A stretch of 44,531 bases of DNA from a virus. How positions within the stretch are numbered: position 1 is the first letter of the stretch; every line of letters begins with the position of its first letter. The stretch covers positions 1 through 44,531 of the IMG/VR virus record IMGVR_UViG_3300037297_000050; one strand, 5' to 3'. Positions 16,444-22,483 of this stretch are shown piece after piece. The position numbers were made by a program, and so were the translations under genes. Under the pieces are notes generated by a model. It worked only from the letters and a program-made list of their open reading frames with translations, was not told the DNA's origin and did no database searches.

Positions 16444-16480
16444 ATTTTTACTCCTTTGGTGAGCCAAGTGATTTATTACC
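16444..16480 (-). repeat. NHLAH leader element, copy at 16.4 kb
   Basis: Thirty bases (16444-16473) are identical to 31909-31938. A 24-base core (16457-16480) also occurs at 22007-22030. It encodes MVINHLAHQRSKNSD from ATG 16482 and contains a TTGG-CTCA-CCAA mini hairpin next to AAGGAG. Confidence 0.7.
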
Positions 16481-16483
16481 ATT

Positions 16484-16744
16484 CTATTTGCCACCTGCGA
16501 TATACACTTTTTTGTCAGTCATTAGCGGCAATGCCCTACCAAGAAACATCATTAACATTTTCTCGTACTCTGTGTGTTTTTGGGCTAAATACAATTCCTG
16601 AAACAATTCTCTTTCTTCTTTGGGGGCTAATAATTCTGGTTTGCAACAAGAAAAATCGGGACAACAAACGCCGTTTGGCATATGAACCGGCCTGCCTTTA
16701 ACCCATAAATCCAACTGCTTTTTGTATCTTTTTCTATATCCCAT
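16484..16744 (-). CDS. Cysteine-containing small phage protein
   Basis: 86 residues from ATG 16744, 7 bases after AAAGGAG; the frame is open further upstream but that part is the repeated leader. MGYRKRYKKQLDLWVKGRP then HMPNGVCCPDFSCCKPELLA gives a CC...CC cluster that could bind metal. EERELFQELYLAQ and MLMMFLGRALPL follow. It ends with TAG, which overlaps the NHLAH element of the next gene. This pattern is a familiar small phage protein without known function. Confidence 0.65.
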   Translation of the reverse strand: MGYRKRYKKQLDLWVKGRPVHMPNGVCCPDFSCCKPELLAPKEERELFQELYLAQKHTEYEKMLMMFLGRALPLMTDKKVYIAGGK

Positions 16745-16754
16745 AACATTTACT

Positions 16755-16797
16755 CCTTTCAGTCGGGCATCGGGGCAGGCAGGATTCCCCACCCTGC
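16755..16797 (-). repeat. Leader element copy 2 (GCAGG hairpin plus conserved RBS)
   Basis: Leftward GCAGG (16793-16797), 9-base loop, CCTGC (16779-16783), then CCCGAC box and GAAAGGAGTAAATG. Homologous to 15847-15891. Confidence 0.55.
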
Positions 16798-16922
16798 ACC
16801 TTATGCTATCGTAATCGCTTAGAGGCAATAACACGATTCGTAACCGCAATGTTCCGACACAACACTACCCGGCAATGTGCCCCACACGCCGCTGCCCCTT
16901 GCCATATTAAGTTTTCAATTTG

Positions 16923-17054
16923 TTACTTTTCTCGCCAGAACTTCCACCACTGGCGTTCGTACATTCTAAATGGGTCTTTCTCGCAAATTTTCTTAAAGGG
17001 ACAATACCCTTTTGCTAAGCTGTTTTGATGTTTACAGTCTTTACATCGCTTCAT
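16923..17054 (-). CDS. 43-residue cysteine-rich protein
   Basis: MKRCKDCKHQ then GYCPFKKICEKD has four Cys in a CxxC...C...C layout that suggests a small zinc site. It ends with an aromatic/basic tail RQWWKFWREK. Its ATG overlaps the stop of the ASCH-like gene (ATGA), so translation is likely coupled. The stretch 16798-16922 downstream contains no other convincing gene apart from the leader element. Confidence 0.6.
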   Translation of the reverse strand: MKRCKDCKHQNSLAKGYCPFKKICEKDPFRMYERQWWKFWREK

Positions 17055-17392
17055 TTTATCCTCTTAAATTCAATACGGTTAAAAACTGTACTATGGTTGA
17101 TATTCTTAAACTTATTACGCATCATCCAAATAAAGTCATCCGGTTCATAATCAGGGAAGCCCTCTTTGATACAGTCGTCTTTTGTAATTGCTCGAAGCGG
17201 TTCTCGACGAACAGAAACTGTTTCAATCGGGTATAGTTTTCTGACTTTCTCACCCTTCTTTAGTCCCTGAGCTTTTTCAACGGCCATAACAACATCACCC
17301 GCTTTCAAGAATGACCATCCTAAACGGCGGGTAACGGTTTTTATTTCCGCCTTCATCTGTGCGACCGTCATTGAAAAGCTCATATATCTCAT
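17051..17392 (-). CDS. ASCH-domain-like protein
   Basis: 113 residues. KTVTRRLGWSFLKAGDVVMAVEKAQGLKKGEKV, PIETVSVRREPLRAI and the acidic EGFPDYEPDDFIWMM match the layout of phage ASCH-like proteins, a PUA-related beta-barrel that may bind RNA or modified nucleotides. The key TRR...GD segment is present. Coupled by ATGA overlap with the DUF5131 gene upstream, with which it often co-occurs in phages. Assignment by motif memory, not by search. Confidence 0.65.
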   Translation of the reverse strand: MRYMSFSMTVAQMKAEIKTVTRRLGWSFLKAGDVVMAVEKAQGLKKGEKVRKLYPIETVSVRREPLRAITKDDCIKEGFPDYEPDDFIWMMRNKFKNINHSTVFNRIEFKRIK

Positions 17393-18339
17393 TCAGGATA
17401 CTCCCTAGGCCATTCAGACATATCGTGGCTTACTCTGCCGTTGATTGGTATTTGCTTTACAAAAACAGGAATGCCCGCATCATCGCATTGCCTTACTAAA
17501 TCTATGGCGGCTTCAATAAAACCATCCTGAAATCTTCCCGCTCTGCCGCCAGCCAAACTCTCACAACCGATGATTATTCCATCTAAAGAGGGTGATTCGC
17601 CTCGCTTTATACACGCGTTTGCACATAAAGTATTACCTGACGCTGGATTAGTTCCGAAAAGAGCCACGCTTCCCCGGTTGCCACACCCTTTGCAAGACAG
17701 CAAATATTTCTCAAGGTTCAATCCCTCCAGCATCGGCTCTACACTCAAATACCTAACCGCCGCAGGTATCTCTAACAGCTTCGGTGTGTTCTCATCTGCA
17801 TCTTTCTGGGTTGATATTGATGTGCCGAAATGGATATGTTTGGGAATTTTACCGTCAATTGCCGTTGCAATGCTAAAAGGTGAATCACCCCGCCAATATT
17901 CATCCATCCAATCCAGCCATTCGGGGACACGGTCAAGACGCTTAGTCAATACCTGATAAGTATGGCCGGGGTCAACTAAATCTGTTTCGTCTCCTTCTCG
18001 TCTTGCCTTGGCATTCGGCCACTGCCAGGAACACATCACGTCAAACACACTTGTTATAAACTCAAACGGCACTTTTTCGTGGAACAGGTCGCCATTGAAC
18101 TGCACGCCTATTCTGGCCGGCTTTCTCAATGACAGCGGTGCTTGCAGCTCCTTCTCTCTCAACACTACATCACCGCCTGCGTATGCTTCGCGCTCCGCTT
18201 TTGAAAACATTGGATTATTCTTGAACCTGTCGGCCAACTTGATATGCCAGCAATTCGCACATCCAGCCGCTACAGGACTGCACCGCATAGCCAATGGATT
18301 CCAAGTGTGCGTTAAGTATTGTATCTTTGTTTTCTGCAT
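17389..18339 (-). CDS. DUF5131 / phage Gp37-Gp68 family protein
   Basis: 316 residues. The N-terminal THTWNPLAMRCSPVAAGCANC holds the family's Trp-Asn-Pro motif and clustered Cys (C20, C27, C30), a spacing that recalls radical SAM enzymes, although activity is unproven. Further family marks are HTYQVLTKRLDRVPEWL, HFGTSISTQKDAD, VRYLSVEPMLEGL, IIIGCESLAGGRAGRF and GIPVFVKQI. A CKGCGNR...C zinc-like insert occurs near residue 217. It overlaps the ASCH-like gene. The role is unknown; a link to nucleotide or DNA modification has been suspected for the family. Confidence 0.85.
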   Translation of the reverse strand: MQKTKIQYLTHTWNPLAMRCSPVAAGCANCWHIKLADRFKNNPMFSKAEREAYAGGDVVLREKELQAPLSLRKPARIGVQFNGDLFHEKVPFEFITSVFDVMCSWQWPNAKARREGDETDLVDPGHTYQVLTKRLDRVPEWLDWMDEYWRGDSPFSIATAIDGKIPKHIHFGTSISTQKDADENTPKLLEIPAAVRYLSVEPMLEGLNLEKYLLSCKGCGNRGSVALFGTNPASGNTLCANACIKRGESPSLDGIIIGCESLAGGRAGRFQDGFIEAAIDLVRQCDDAGIPVFVKQIPINGRVSHDMSEWPREYPE

Positions 18340-18402
18340 ATCATTCTCCCAAAAGCTCTTTCCCCGTTATCTTTACGCTTTGCTCTGAATTTTATTTGCA
18401 TA

Positions 18403-18618
18403 TCAAACCTCACTGTCCCCCTCAAAAATATAATCATTGGCTTTTGGCAAATTCTTATCATAACCCTCTGGCGCGTATTGAAATTCTGATTGACGTTGTG
18501 GTCTCCAGTGCAGAGCTATTGCGCATTGAATCAAACCACACCGACCACACCAACGCCTTATAATATTGCCACCATAAACAGTATGCTCATAATTCCAGTA
18601 ATGTTTACAATTTTCCAT
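18403..18618 (-). CDS. Small Cys/Trp-rich zinc-binding-like protein
   Basis: 71 residues from ATG 18618, which follows GTGAGGTTTGATT; an upstream ATG two codons earlier is too near the RBS. MENCKHYWNYEHT and RRWCGRCGLIQCAIALHWRP give CxxC plus further Cys/His, typical of small phage zinc proteins. It lies right after the structured element 18640-18740, which may control it. Confidence 0.65.
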   Translation of the reverse strand: MENCKHYWNYEHTVYGGNIIRRWCGRCGLIQCAIALHWRPQRQSEFQYAPEGYDKNLPKANDYIFEGDSEV

Positions 18619-18639
18619 AATCAAACCTCACTTAAAAAG

Positions 18640-18740
18640 TGCCGGGCGTAATGGAGAACAAGGACTCATCGGGGCGGATGAGGTTGGAAGAAGAAGTTCT
18701 CTATTAACTTTTAAGAGAGCTTCAATAATTACGCCCGGCA
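18640..18740 (-). ncRNA. Structured RNA-like element
   Basis: A perfect 13-bp closing stem (18640-18652 with 18728-18740, GC-rich) encloses two nested stems: 18654-18659 with 18696-18701, and 18665-18670 with 18677-18682 around a GGGGCG loop. On the leftward transcript the closing stem is followed by five T and then the RBS of the next gene. It may be a leader regulator, an attenuator or a small RNA. No known riboswitch motif is recognised. Confidence 0.5.
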
Positions 18741-18778
18741 TAAAATTCATTATTCTATCCTTTCCTGTATCGAATACT

Positions 18779-19057
18779 TCAAATCTCTCCAGCAGCTATA
18801 CTATCACGAAGCTTTAATAACTTCGCTTTTAATATTATTGATTGCTCCTCTCTGAGCTTTTTCTCGCTCTTTTCTTTGTTTTTTGCAATTTTTCTATCTT
18901 TTTCCCTTTTTTGTTTTATTTCTGGCGGAGCATTTTCGGTAATCATTCCCATTACCATATCAAAAATCATTTCCCCCGTACCGTCTTTTTTAACCCAATA
19001 ATCCAAACTATCGAGCAAAATCTCACATTCAATTGTCGTTAATCCAAAAATATTCAT
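18779..19057 (-). CDS. Small phage protein, first gene of the leftward accessory operon
   Basis: 92 residues from ATG 19057, preceded by AAGGACATTAT. MNIFGLTTIECEILLDSLDYWVKK resembles a known small phage protein with a helical start. The second half is very Lys/Glu-rich (KREKDRKIAKNKEKSEKKLREEQ), probably a charged helix. Located just downstream of the leftward TTGACA promoter at 19136-19164. Function unknown. Confidence 0.65.
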   Translation of the reverse strand: MNIFGLTTIECEILLDSLDYWVKKDGTGEMIFDMVMGMITENAPPEIKQKREKDRKIAKNKEKSEKKLREEQSIILKAKLLKLRDSIAAGEI

Positions 19058-19135
19058 ATAATGTCCTTGCCTTTCCAAAAATAAAAGTTACCAATGATTA
19101 TAACACGGAAATCGCTCCTCAATGATGCAACTTAA

Positions 19136-19164
19136 AAAATAGCACAATAACCTCAAATTGTCAA
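19136..19164 (-). promoter_or_regulatory. Leftward sigma70-like promoter
   Basis: TTGACA (19159-19164), 17-base spacer, TATTTT (19136-19141). Its -35 box is only 11 bases from that of the rightward promoter 19176-19204, a back-to-back pair. It would drive the operon down to the terminator at 14882. Confidence 0.6.
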
Positions 19165-19175
19165 CAAAATAATCC

Positions 19176-19204
19176 TTGACAAATATAACACAATACTATA
19201 TAAA
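19176..19204 (+). promoter_or_regulatory. Rightward sigma70-like promoter
   Basis: TTGACA (19176-19181), 17-base spacer, TATAAA (19199-19204), near consensus. No gene starts nearby. The transcript would first make the 19242-19275 hairpin and then the C-rich tract. Confidence 0.6.
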
Positions 19205-19241
19205 TCCCGCCATAAATAAGCTCCTACTCCTCCTCTCCAGA

Positions 19242-19275
19242 ACCATTCCTGGTTTCATACACAGCCAGGAATGGT
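19242..19275 (+). other. Leader hairpin downstream of the rightward promoter
   Basis: Perfect 11-bp stem (19242-19252 with 19265-19275), 12-base loop, about 30 bases after the predicted start. A C/T-rich stretch with CCTCC lies just before it. It is followed by A-rich rather than T-rich sequence, so it is not a typical terminator on this strand. Confidence 0.5.
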
Positions 19276-19289
19276 ATATAATAAAAAAA

Positions 19290-19500
19290 GCCAGTGGATA
19301 ACACTACCCAAAACCACCAAACTACCAACCGACACCACCTAGACCGCTACACGAAATCCTAATGCCTATAATCGACACCTGACAGAACACCTACAACAGG
19401 ATGAATGACTTAAACCAACATACAAAAATAACTACACAGGAAACGATAGTCTACAGAGAGGCATATATATACATACACACATTGCCACTGCAAGCGGGCG
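19290..19500 (+). other. C/A-rich, G-poor tract without a gene
   Basis: The top strand from about 19300 to 19480 is unusually rich in C and A with few G and few hairpins. A rightward RNA here would be unstructured and C-rich, like a Rho utilisation site, or the DNA may belong to an origin region. A 64-codon frame (19401-19595) crosses it but has no RBS and unnatural composition, so I do not call it. Confidence 0.4.
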
Positions 19501-19537
19501 GGTGGCATCTACCCGACACCTTCTGCATTCTAATAAG

Positions 19538-19577
19538 CTTGATAAACTTATCAAGTGTTTATCAAGTGTTTATCAAG
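19538..19577. repeat. TTATCAAG repeat cluster (operator or iterons)
   Basis: CTTGATAA (19538-19545) faces TTATCAAG (19548-19555). Two more direct copies follow at 19559-19566 and 19570-19577, so three copies sit exactly 11 bases apart. The word is the complement of the GTTGATAAG element found at early promoters. Confidence 0.65.
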
Positions 19578-19632
19578 TACTCTAAAGTCCCATAAGTCTT
19601 TTTTCTTAAATAATTTAAGTTTTTATTTTGAT

Positions 19633-19674
19633 TTGCCGATTTATTGATTATGCTTTTAATAGCGTGTTGATAAG
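19633..19674 (+). promoter_or_regulatory. Early-type promoter with GTTGATAAG element
   Basis: TTGCCG (19633-19638), 16-base spacer, TTTAAT (19655-19660), then GTTGATAAG at 19666-19674, where transcription should begin. The same arrangement occurs at 20943 and 22847. It precedes the small gene at 19704. Confidence 0.45.
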
Positions 19675-19703
19675 TAGAATCAAATCAATTAAGGGGGTTT
19701 AAA

Positions 19704-19817
19704 ATGGGTTATTATGAAGTTGATATCATCAATCCGGCTGTAATATTTGGGGCCATAGCTGTAATCCTGGCTGTTCCAATAGCTGCAACATGGATTTTTT
19801 ACCGAATAATGCGGTAA
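19704..19817 (+). CDS. 37-residue single-span membrane peptide
   Basis: MGYYEVDIINPAVIFGAIAV followed by a hydrophobic run ILAVPIAATWIFY and a basic end RIMR: one predicted transmembrane helix. A strong RBS (AAGGGGG) precedes ATG 19704. It lies behind the early-type promoter at 19633. Function unknown; small membrane peptides of this kind in early phage regions can affect host membranes or defence. Confidence 0.6.
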   Translation: MGYYEVDIINPAVIFGAIAVILAVPIAATWIFYRIMR

Positions 19818-19822
19818 CCTGA

Positions 19823-20066
19823 ATGAAACATAATTCCTTATTATTGGACGTTTATGTTGTAAGTGTATTATTAACAATAACTTACGGCAAGTGGTGTTAC
19901 ACCACAAACAAAAGTAAACAATCTTGTTAAGTATCTTTTATCCCGCGCAAAAGACTATGACAACGAGGATGAGTTCTTTAATTGGGCAAGAAAGCAATTG
20001 CAACAGGGATTGCGGAATATCGGTGATTCATCATTCTTTGTCGTCAAGTGGCCAAAAATAGCTTAA
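19823..20066 (+). pseudogene. Probable small coding region lacking a clear start or frameshifted
   Basis: From 19881 to the TAA at 20066 a frame encodes a protein-like sequence (NNLVKYLLSRAKDYDNEDEF, NWARKQLQQGL, SSFFVVKWPKIA) but has no ATG, GTG or TTG start. A different frame opens with ATG 19823 (MKHNSLLLDV) and stops at 19930, overlapping it. A one-base change could join the two. Codon pattern and the terminator directly behind suggest a real but damaged or unusually started gene. Confidence 0.35.
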
Positions 20067-20087
20067 AACCCTTTACTCCTCTATCAT

Positions 20088-20110
20088 AAGCCCAAGGATG
20101 GGCTTTTGTG
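20088..20110 (+). terminator. Intrinsic terminator
   Basis: Seven-base stem (20088-20094 with 20099-20105), AGGA loop and a T-rich tail (TTTTGTGTTT). It closes the short rightward unit that starts at 19633. Confidence 0.65.
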
Positions 20111-20137
20111 TTTCTTATAACAACATAAGTAATTGTG

Positions 20138-20240
20138 ATATACTAATGCTTTTACCGATGTTAATATAGGCAAGTTTACAGTTGTTAACAGGTATGAATT
20201 TGTTACGTTGTGTTACAAATGTTCAAATGCATTAGTATAT
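20138..20240. repeat. 12-bp inverted repeat enclosing GTTAC repeats
   Basis: ATATACTAATGC (20138-20149) and its exact complement (20229-20240) are separated by 79 bases. That stretch holds GTTAC at 20202 and 20212, ten bases apart. The stretch 20241-20362 is very AT-rich and gene-free. Confidence 0.55.
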
Positions 20241-20316
20241 TATTATATAAAACCTAAGAATGGTATAAAAGATTAATATTATATAATACTATAGTATTAC
20301 TCTGCTTCTGCTATAG

Positions 20317-20351
20317 GTTACGGAGGGGTTACAAGTGTTACGAATTATTAC
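20317..20351 (+). repeat. GTTAC/TTACGAA iteron-like cluster downstream of the initiator-like gene
   Basis: GTTAC occurs at 20317, 20328 and 20337. The last belongs to GTTACGAATTATTAC (20337-20351), which matches GTTACGAAAAGTTAC on the other strand at 20777-20791. Confidence 0.5.
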
Positions 20352-20362
20352 AAAATATTGAT

Positions 20363-20767
20363 TTATTGATTAAAAGCTTGATTTTTGTTGTTGCATTGCT
20401 TTATTTTTTGGTTTTTTCGATATTCTCTCATATATTCTGCTCTGGTTCTGGTTTTTTTGCGATACATTGAGTAGTTCAATATTTGCCAACCTCCTTGAAT
20501 TTTAGATATTCTCCGTCCCTCGTTGTCTGGTGTTCTGCTTGATGCGTCTGGTGATTCTAAAATATGAATTGCTTTTTTACAATCATCAAGCTTCATTCTT
20601 GCCTGATGAGCCAGGCCGTCAATAGAAGCCCCCACTTCTCCGTATCTGTTAGCCAGGGCCAGCATGGTAATCCATACGATTCTTGTTTTATCATCCTCAT
20701 TCCAAATTGATGAAGTCAATATCGTATTGAATAATTTAGTAAAACCTGATTCATGCATGAGTAACAT
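20363..20767 (-). CDS. Winged-helix replication-initiator-like protein (phage O N-terminal type)
   Basis: 134 residues. FTKLFNTILTSSIWNEDDKTRIVWITMLALANRYGEV, GASIDGLAHQARMKLDDCKKAIHIL, then GRRISKIQGGWQILNYSMYR is the pattern of small phage replication proteins with a winged helix domain like the N-terminus of lambda O. A basic tail follows (KKTRTRAEYMREYRKNQKIK). Start ATG 20767 has no clear RBS; residue 4 is another Met. It is flanked on both sides by GTTAC/TTACGAA repeats and has its own promoter and palindrome, as expected for an initiator next to its origin. DNA binding at these repeats is inferred. Confidence 0.7.
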   Translation of the reverse strand: MLLMHESGFTKLFNTILTSSIWNEDDKTRIVWITMLALANRYGEVGASIDGLAHQARMKLDDCKKAIHILESPDASSRTPDNEGRRISKIQGGWQILNYSMYRKKTRTRAEYMREYRKNQKIKQCNNKNQAFNQ

Positions 20768-20815
20768 TATATATGTGTAACTTTTCGTAACAAGTGTAAA
20801 TTACGAAAATATTAC
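20761..20815. promoter_or_regulatory. Operator/iteron region upstream of the initiator-like gene
   Basis: TTTTCGTAA (20782-20790) and TTACGAAAA (20801-20809) form a 9-bp inverted repeat. GTAAC occurs at 20761, 20777 and 20787. The repeat overlaps the predicted start of the leftward promoter 20811-20840, suggesting autoregulation. Confidence 0.55.
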
Positions 20816-20840
20816 ATTTTTTACAAATATTTTTCGTCAA
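20811..20840 (-). promoter_or_regulatory. Leftward promoter of the initiator-like gene
   Basis: TTGACG (20835-20840), 18-base spacer, TGTAAT (20811-20816). AT-rich surroundings. Confidence 0.45.
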
Positions 20841-20902
20841 TATATAGTGTTTTGTGTTCGGTATTCTTATTAAAACCCACAATATGTTGTGCAATGTTAT
20901 AT

Positions 20903-20918
20903 TTGTTGCGTGCAACAA
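20903..20918. promoter_or_regulatory. 16-bp perfect palindrome, likely operator
   Basis: TTGTTGC-GT-GCAACAA lies midway between the two divergent promoters at 20811 and 20943. This is where a repressor or activator could act on both. Confidence 0.5.
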
Positions 20919-20942
20919 TATTAATTTAGGTAAAGTTTGTTC

Positions 20943-20986
20943 TTGCATTTAGCCGATAGATTGTTTATACTTTCTATGTTGATAAG
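20943..20986 (+). promoter_or_regulatory. Main early promoter with GTTGATAAG element
   Basis: TTGCAT (20943-20948), 17-base spacer, TATACT (20966-20971), then GTTGATAAG at 20978-20986, on the expected start site. It lies upstream of the 21024 gene and the rightward early module. Confidence 0.6.
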
Positions 20987-21023
20987 TTATTAATTTCCAC
21001 AAAATTAATAAGGGGAGAGAAAA

Positions 21024-21239
21024 ATGGATAAGGAACAATTCAAAGCAAAAAGAAAAGAGCAATTGAGGGACGTAATACACACCTTGCGGAATATTTTAAT
21101 CACTGTAAAGGTTTTCAACACAGACGAAAACCAGTGGGATTATTGCACCGATGCCGAATTGTCGGACCTTGCCGCCGTAGCAGCAACAATCGCAGAAGAC
21201 ATAAACGACATAGTACACCAAAAAGTTGCAGTTGAATAA
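21024..21239 (+). CDS. Small acidic early protein
   Basis: 71 residues; AAGGGGAGAGAAAA precedes the ATG. MDKEQFKAKRKEQLRDVIHTL begins a helical protein; the middle has KVFNTDENQWDYCTDAEL and the end is an acidic helix LAAVAATIAEDINDIVHQ. It is the first gene behind the early promoter, a position often held by host-takeover factors. No family is recognised. Confidence 0.65.
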   Translation: MDKEQFKAKRKEQLRDVIHTLRNILITVKVFNTDENQWDYCTDAELSDLAAVAATIAEDINDIVHQKVAVE

Positions 21240-21246
21240 ACCCCCC

Positions 21247-21292
21247 AGCCCTGCAATATAGCTTTTTGCCGGATAGCTACCGGCCCAGGGCT
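21247..21292 (+). other. Two-level hairpin after the first early gene
   Basis: Outer stem AGCCCTG/CAGGGCT (21247-21253, 21286-21292) encloses GCCGG-ATAGCTA-CCGGC (21268-21284), followed by a T-rich TTGTTTG. It may be a weak terminator or an mRNA-stabilising element that lowers expression of later genes. Confidence 0.5.
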
Positions 21293-21338
21293 TTGTTTGA
21301 CAAGTAAACTATAACCTTAATTGAAAGGATAGGGTTAA

Positions 21339-21968
21339 ATGTGCAGACCAGCAAGTTTTGTGGTTACAAAAACAAAGGTGTTTTGGTCGCTTAATGATGA
21401 ATCGCACGAAACAATCATAGAAGAAAACAACCTCAAGGAAAGCGACATTAGGGGTAATTCTACTTTTGTGCGAGTTGAGGTTGTGCCTTCTGACAATAAT
21501 TACACTTTGCCGTTCAGTAAATGGAAATACTGCCTCGACCAAGACAATGTGCCAAAATGGTACGATGAGAAAAAAGTCGAAAAGCGTTGTCGGGCGAAAC
21601 TAAAAGAATGGCGAAAAGCTAAAATTGTTATGCCCGGTGAAGTGCGAGGGGGAATTGATATTGGGCAAATGGTGGCGATATACGGCACAGTGAAGTGTAT
21701 CTACGGCGGCACAGTGGAGTATATCTACGGCGGCACAGTGGAGTATATCTACGGCGGCACAGTGAAGTGTATCTACGGCGGCACAGTGAAGTGTATCTAC
21801 GGCGGCACAGTGGAGTATAAAACAGGAACCTTGCCAACTAAAATTACAGGCAACCCAATTATTGTTAATTATGGCTCATTGACAAAGGAAATTCTCCATT
21901 CATCTCAAGCTGTCTTAATTGACCGCACCAAAGACCCCTGTGTGTGTTATGTGGGCAAGGATAAATAA
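21339..21968 (+). CDS. Phage protein with a C-terminal IYGGTV tandem-repeat solenoid
   Basis: 209 residues; ATG follows GAAAGGATAGGGTTAA. Residues 1-112 (MCRPASFVVTKTKVFWSLND, HETIIEENNL, VRVEVVPSDNNY, LPFSKWKYCLDQD, WYDEKKVEKRCRAKLKEW) resemble a widespread early phage protein of unknown function. Then come six copies of an 8-residue unit, IYGGTVKC or IYGGTVEY, encoded by 24-bp repeats. Units like this stack into beta-solenoids. A closing region (NPIIVNYGSL, HSSQAVLIDR) follows. Repeat number probably changes by recombination. Confidence 0.7.
   Translation: MCRPASFVVTKTKVFWSLNDESHETIIEENNLKESDIRGNSTFVRVEVVPSDNNYTLPFSKWKYCLDQDNVPKWYDEKKVEKRCRAKLKEWRKAKIVMPGEVRGGIDIGQMVAIYGTVKCIYGGTVEYIYGGTVEYIYGGTVKCIYGGTVKCIYGGTVEYKTGTLPTKITGNPIIVNYGSLTKEILHSSQAVLIDRTKDPCVCYVGKDK
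21684..21819 (+). repeat. Six in-frame 24-bp tandem repeats
   Basis: Units begin with GGCACAGTG at 21684, 21708, 21732, 21756, 21780 and 21804. Two allele types alternate: one giving Lys-Cys (AAGTGT) and one giving Glu-Tyr (GAGTAT), in the order A B B A A B. Confidence 0.9.
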
Positions 21969-21989
21969 GCAAAAGGCCGAGGGGAAATA

Positions 21990-22037
21990 ATGCGAGAGTT
22001 AAAAAAGGCAATAAATCACTTGGCTCACCATAATTGA
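21990..22037 (+). CDS. 15-residue NHLAH peptide
   Basis: MRELKKAINHLAHHN with a strong RBS (GAGGGG). Its second half is the NHLAH element (22007-22030) also found at 16457-16480 and 31902-31925, each time downstream of an in-frame ATG. It may be a regulatory leader peptide or an RNA element that happens to be open. Confidence 0.4.
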   Translation: MRELKKAINHLAHHN

Positions 22038-22058
22038 TAACCTCTTAAGAGCAGAAAA

Positions 22059-22136
22059 ATGACAAGAAACATTATAAATAAATCAATTGAGGGTATAGTG
22101 CCTGAAATTAGAAAAGAAGTTGCGAGGTTAATATGA
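22059..22136 (+). CDS. 25-residue peptide coupled to the next gene
   Basis: MTRNIINKSIEGIVPEIRKE ending VARLI. AGAGCAG precedes ATG 22059 and the stop overlaps the ATG at 22133 (ATGA). This suggests a leader or tiny gene translated together with the downstream protein. Confidence 0.4.
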   Translation: MTRNIINKSIEGIVPEIRKEVARLI

Positions 22137-22483
22137 CAGACAGATATATTCTCACAGACAAAAAAGCCGTTCCTTGTGAAGATTTAATGAAGTGGGCCAA
22201 AGGGTTTGAAACTGCTGATAGAATAATAAAGCGAACTAATATTGGCATTCCTGCATGGAAATATTATTTGGGGAAGTTATTTAAAATCCGAAGGTTTGAA
22301 CCAGTCCTAATTTCAACTGTATTCTTGGGTTTGAATCATCGCTTTGGGGAAGGTTCGCCGCTTTTATTTGAGACAATGGTATTCGGCGGCAAATTAGATG
22401 AGGCGCAAGAGAGATATTCAACCTACGAAGAAGCTGAAAAAGGGCATGAAAAGATGGTTAATAAAGTAAAGGCGACATTATGA
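22133..22483 (+). CDS. Conserved early phage protein of unknown function
   Basis: 116 residues. YILTDKKAVPCEDLMKWAKG, FETADRIIKRTNIG, then STVFLGLNHRFGEGSPLLFE, TMVFGGKLDE and RYSTYEEAEKGHEKMV form a well-known conserved pattern in tailed phages of many hosts, with no assigned function. Start overlaps the stop of the 25-residue peptide; end overlaps the next start. An insert KYYLGKLFKIRRFE separates the two conserved parts. Confidence 0.75.
   Translation: MTDRYILTDKKAVPCEDLMKWAKGFETADRIIKRTNIGIPAWKYYLGKLFKIRRFEPVLISTVFLGLNHRFGEGSPLLFETMVFGGKLDEAQERYSTYEEAEKGHEKMVNKVKATL

Noticed and set aside
18640-18740. Hammerhead ribozyme (CGATGAGTCC on the leftward strand)
   Set aside because: The required GAAA segment and three-stem core are absent.
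19401-19595. 64-residue ORF in the C-rich tract
   Set aside because: No RBS, atypical composition, and it crosses the TTATCAAG repeat cluster.
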